DNA from: Apostichopus japonicus
Taxonomy: Eukaryota; Echinodermata; Holothuroidea; Aspidochirotida; Stichopodidae
Assembly: GCF_037975245.1 (NCBI RefSeq)
Contig: NC_092578.1
Location: 1,300,001-1,364,000 of the forward strand
Direction of reading: 5' to 3'
DNA: 64,000 nt
The translations under genes were made by a program, and so were the position numbers. Position 1 is the stretch's first letter, and each line of letters starts with the position of its first letter. The notes beneath the pieces were generated by a model, which was not told the DNA's origin, made no database searches, and saw only the letters and a program-made list of their open reading frames with translations. Shown here piece after piece: positions 63,301 through 64,000 of this stretch.

Positions 63301-63563
63301 CAAAATGGTAGAATTATGACTGGGAGATAACGATATGTGAAGAAGGCAATTTATCAAAATTATTCATGAAAGTCTGAGTTACTGACTTTTAAGCTTGGTG
63401 GAGAAAAGTATGCAGTTGTGTAGTTGAAAGAAAAAAGAATTATCTAATAAAAACAAAATCTGTTTATTTTTTTATTGAAGAAAGGAAGAAAACTCACGAA
63501 AGTTGTTCATGATAGGGAAGTAGCTGAACAGCAAGATGAGATGTACTGGTCACCTTTACTTGT
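60281..63563 (-). CDS. USP40: USP40-like ubiquitin-specific protease, C-terminal exons
   Basis: Five terminal exons of a deubiquitinase gene, on the minus strand: 63563-63498, 62995-62779, 61822-61718, 61295-61195 and 60332-60281. All phases agree. The protein reads QVKVTSTSHLAVQLLPYHEQ, then a ubiquitin-like segment (FVWDTTGG, PVDRLLLAKKLPDKYDWLI), a lysine-rich stretch (GERGKKGKKKGKPK), QGPYSLRDGDVIAVKDLEFD, an acidic region and a C-terminus RPESVRIHVFLCDSI. The LAKxxPxKYDW, lysine-rich and PYxLxDGDxIxVK series and the IHV end match what I know of the USP40 C-terminus. The catalytic USP domain is not in the window, so activity cannot be judged. No database search was run. Confidence 0.75.
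61195..61295 (-). CDS. USP40: USP40-like exon (acidic segment, 101 nt)
   Basis: Acceptor TGTTTTTCTTCCAAAG, chosen over an upstream AG because only it keeps frame. Encodes DLEFDPLNQDDFTTEEDDIG then KWKLHEEVEEKKR. Donor GTGAGT. Confidence 0.78.
61296..61717 (-). other. USP40-like intron
   Basis: About 420 bp; nothing recognised beyond AT-rich intron sequence. Confidence 0.6.
61718..61822 (-). CDS. USP40: USP40-like exon (Lys-rich and DGD segment, 105 nt)
   Basis: 35 whole codons between AG and GTATGA. Encodes MGERGKKGKKKGKPKVFNLK then QGPYSLRDGDVIAVK. The first Met is internal, not a start. Confidence 0.82.
62110..62725. repeat. Two-copy direct repeat in USP40 intron, unit about 280 bp
   Basis: Copies at about 62150-62425 and 62455-62700 share catcatyctctacata, gcatcatcattcacacaggc versus acatcatcaatgacacaggc, ggtcaggcac and gaatttgatcggactt versus gaacttgataggactt, then cgacacacatttttcgc. 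The same tgacctttgacctc phrase starts the second copy. Confidence 0.75.
62779..62995 (-). CDS. USP40: USP40-like exon (ubiquitin-like segment, 217 nt)
   Basis: Acceptor TTTCTTTCCCAG, donor GTAAGT. Encodes PSAILLHVCQRIPNTRMYSP, VEDFVWDTTGG and LLLAKKLPDKYDWLIILSSA. The WDT..LAK..PDKYDW pattern is that of a ubiquitin-like fold in USP C-termini. Confidence 0.85.
63498..63563 (-). CDS. USP40: USP40-like exon (66 nt)
   Basis: Acceptor TTTTTTTTAG, donor GTGAGT. Encodes QVKVTSTSHLAVQLLPYHEQ then L and two bases of Ser. Its acceptor shows the gene continues upstream; no further exon was recognised to 64000. Confidence 0.75.
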
Positions 63564-64000
63564 CTAAAAAAAAAATTAAAAGAGTTTAATATCATCACTT
63601 CCAGATTAAATATGATCAACATTAAAGCTCAAGAAAAGTTTCAAGAAACTGTTTCCCAAGATACTATGCACATAGATAGGTCCAACAGAATACAATTTGC
63701 ATCAAGTTTTCAACATTAATATTACCTTATTTATATAACTTTGATTATCAATATATTTAAATTAGTAAGCACTTAAAGTATATTATTTGATGTCATTACC
63801 GCAAAACAAGGACACAACACCTTACAATTACTCACTACTTGACTTCATACTTCCCTTTTGTTTGCTACTTGAGGAGCAGGTATGTGTATGTGTGGAGGGG
63901 GGAGGGCGGTTGGGGTATATTACAAAAGGGAGGACAATTGGGAAGGAGGTTAAATAAATATGTCTCATTGATTATTAAAATTAAAGCATCCTTCTGGTTT
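63564..64000. other. USP40-like intron to window edge
   Basis: No exon recognised. A G-rich patch lies near 63895-63945. Confidence 0.5.

Overview
The window is AT-rich genomic DNA from a eukaryote. Genes are split into short exons by long introns, with consensus GT-AG splice sites, and the intergenic DNA is full of MITEs, minisatellites, poly(C)/poly(G) runs and a SINE-like repeat. The gene content (a single-type IGF2BP/IMP gene, a myosin-X-like motor, USP40) together with the repeat types suggests a marine invertebrate deuterostome, perhaps an echinoderm. That placement is inference. There are no operons, phage or CRISPR arrays. The real genes were assembled by hand from exons whose splice sites and reading phases agree; nearly all isolated small open frames are noise.

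Left part, minus strand (about 4.2-17.7 kb): the 5' end of an unconventional myosin, closest to class X. Six coding exons encode residues 1-221 of the motor head (start codon, P-loop, switch I, DYLLEK-NRVV block), including a 14-nt microexon. The rest of the gene lies beyond base 1.

Middle (17.7-41.7 kb): no coding exon was recognised. This stretch holds hAT-type MITEs with perfect 8-bp target duplications, a MITE flanked by TAA, a tRNA-derived SINE, a 91-bp tandem repeat, and many copies of a dispersed repeat of about 110 bp that ends in a consensus 5' splice site. A possible minus-strand promoter and non-coding first exon lies near 38.5-38.8 kb.

Right part, plus strand (41.7-59.5 kb): a complete IGF2BP/IMP gene of 13 coding exons (642 aa, two RRMs, four KH domains, RGG-like tail). 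It has a CCAAT/CRE promoter palindrome, a THAP-bearing inverted-repeat transposon in intron 1, and a long 3' UTR with three let-7 seed matches that a proximal poly(A) signal would exclude. Far right, minus strand (60.3-63.6 kb): the last five exons of a USP40-like deubiquitinase, meeting IGF2BP tail to tail; its catalytic part lies beyond base 64000.

The three genes are ordinary single-copy animal genes with no evident shared pathway. The most interesting signals are the splice-site-bearing repeat family, the myosin microexon, the let-7/alternative poly(A) arrangement in IGF2BP, and the THAP element.
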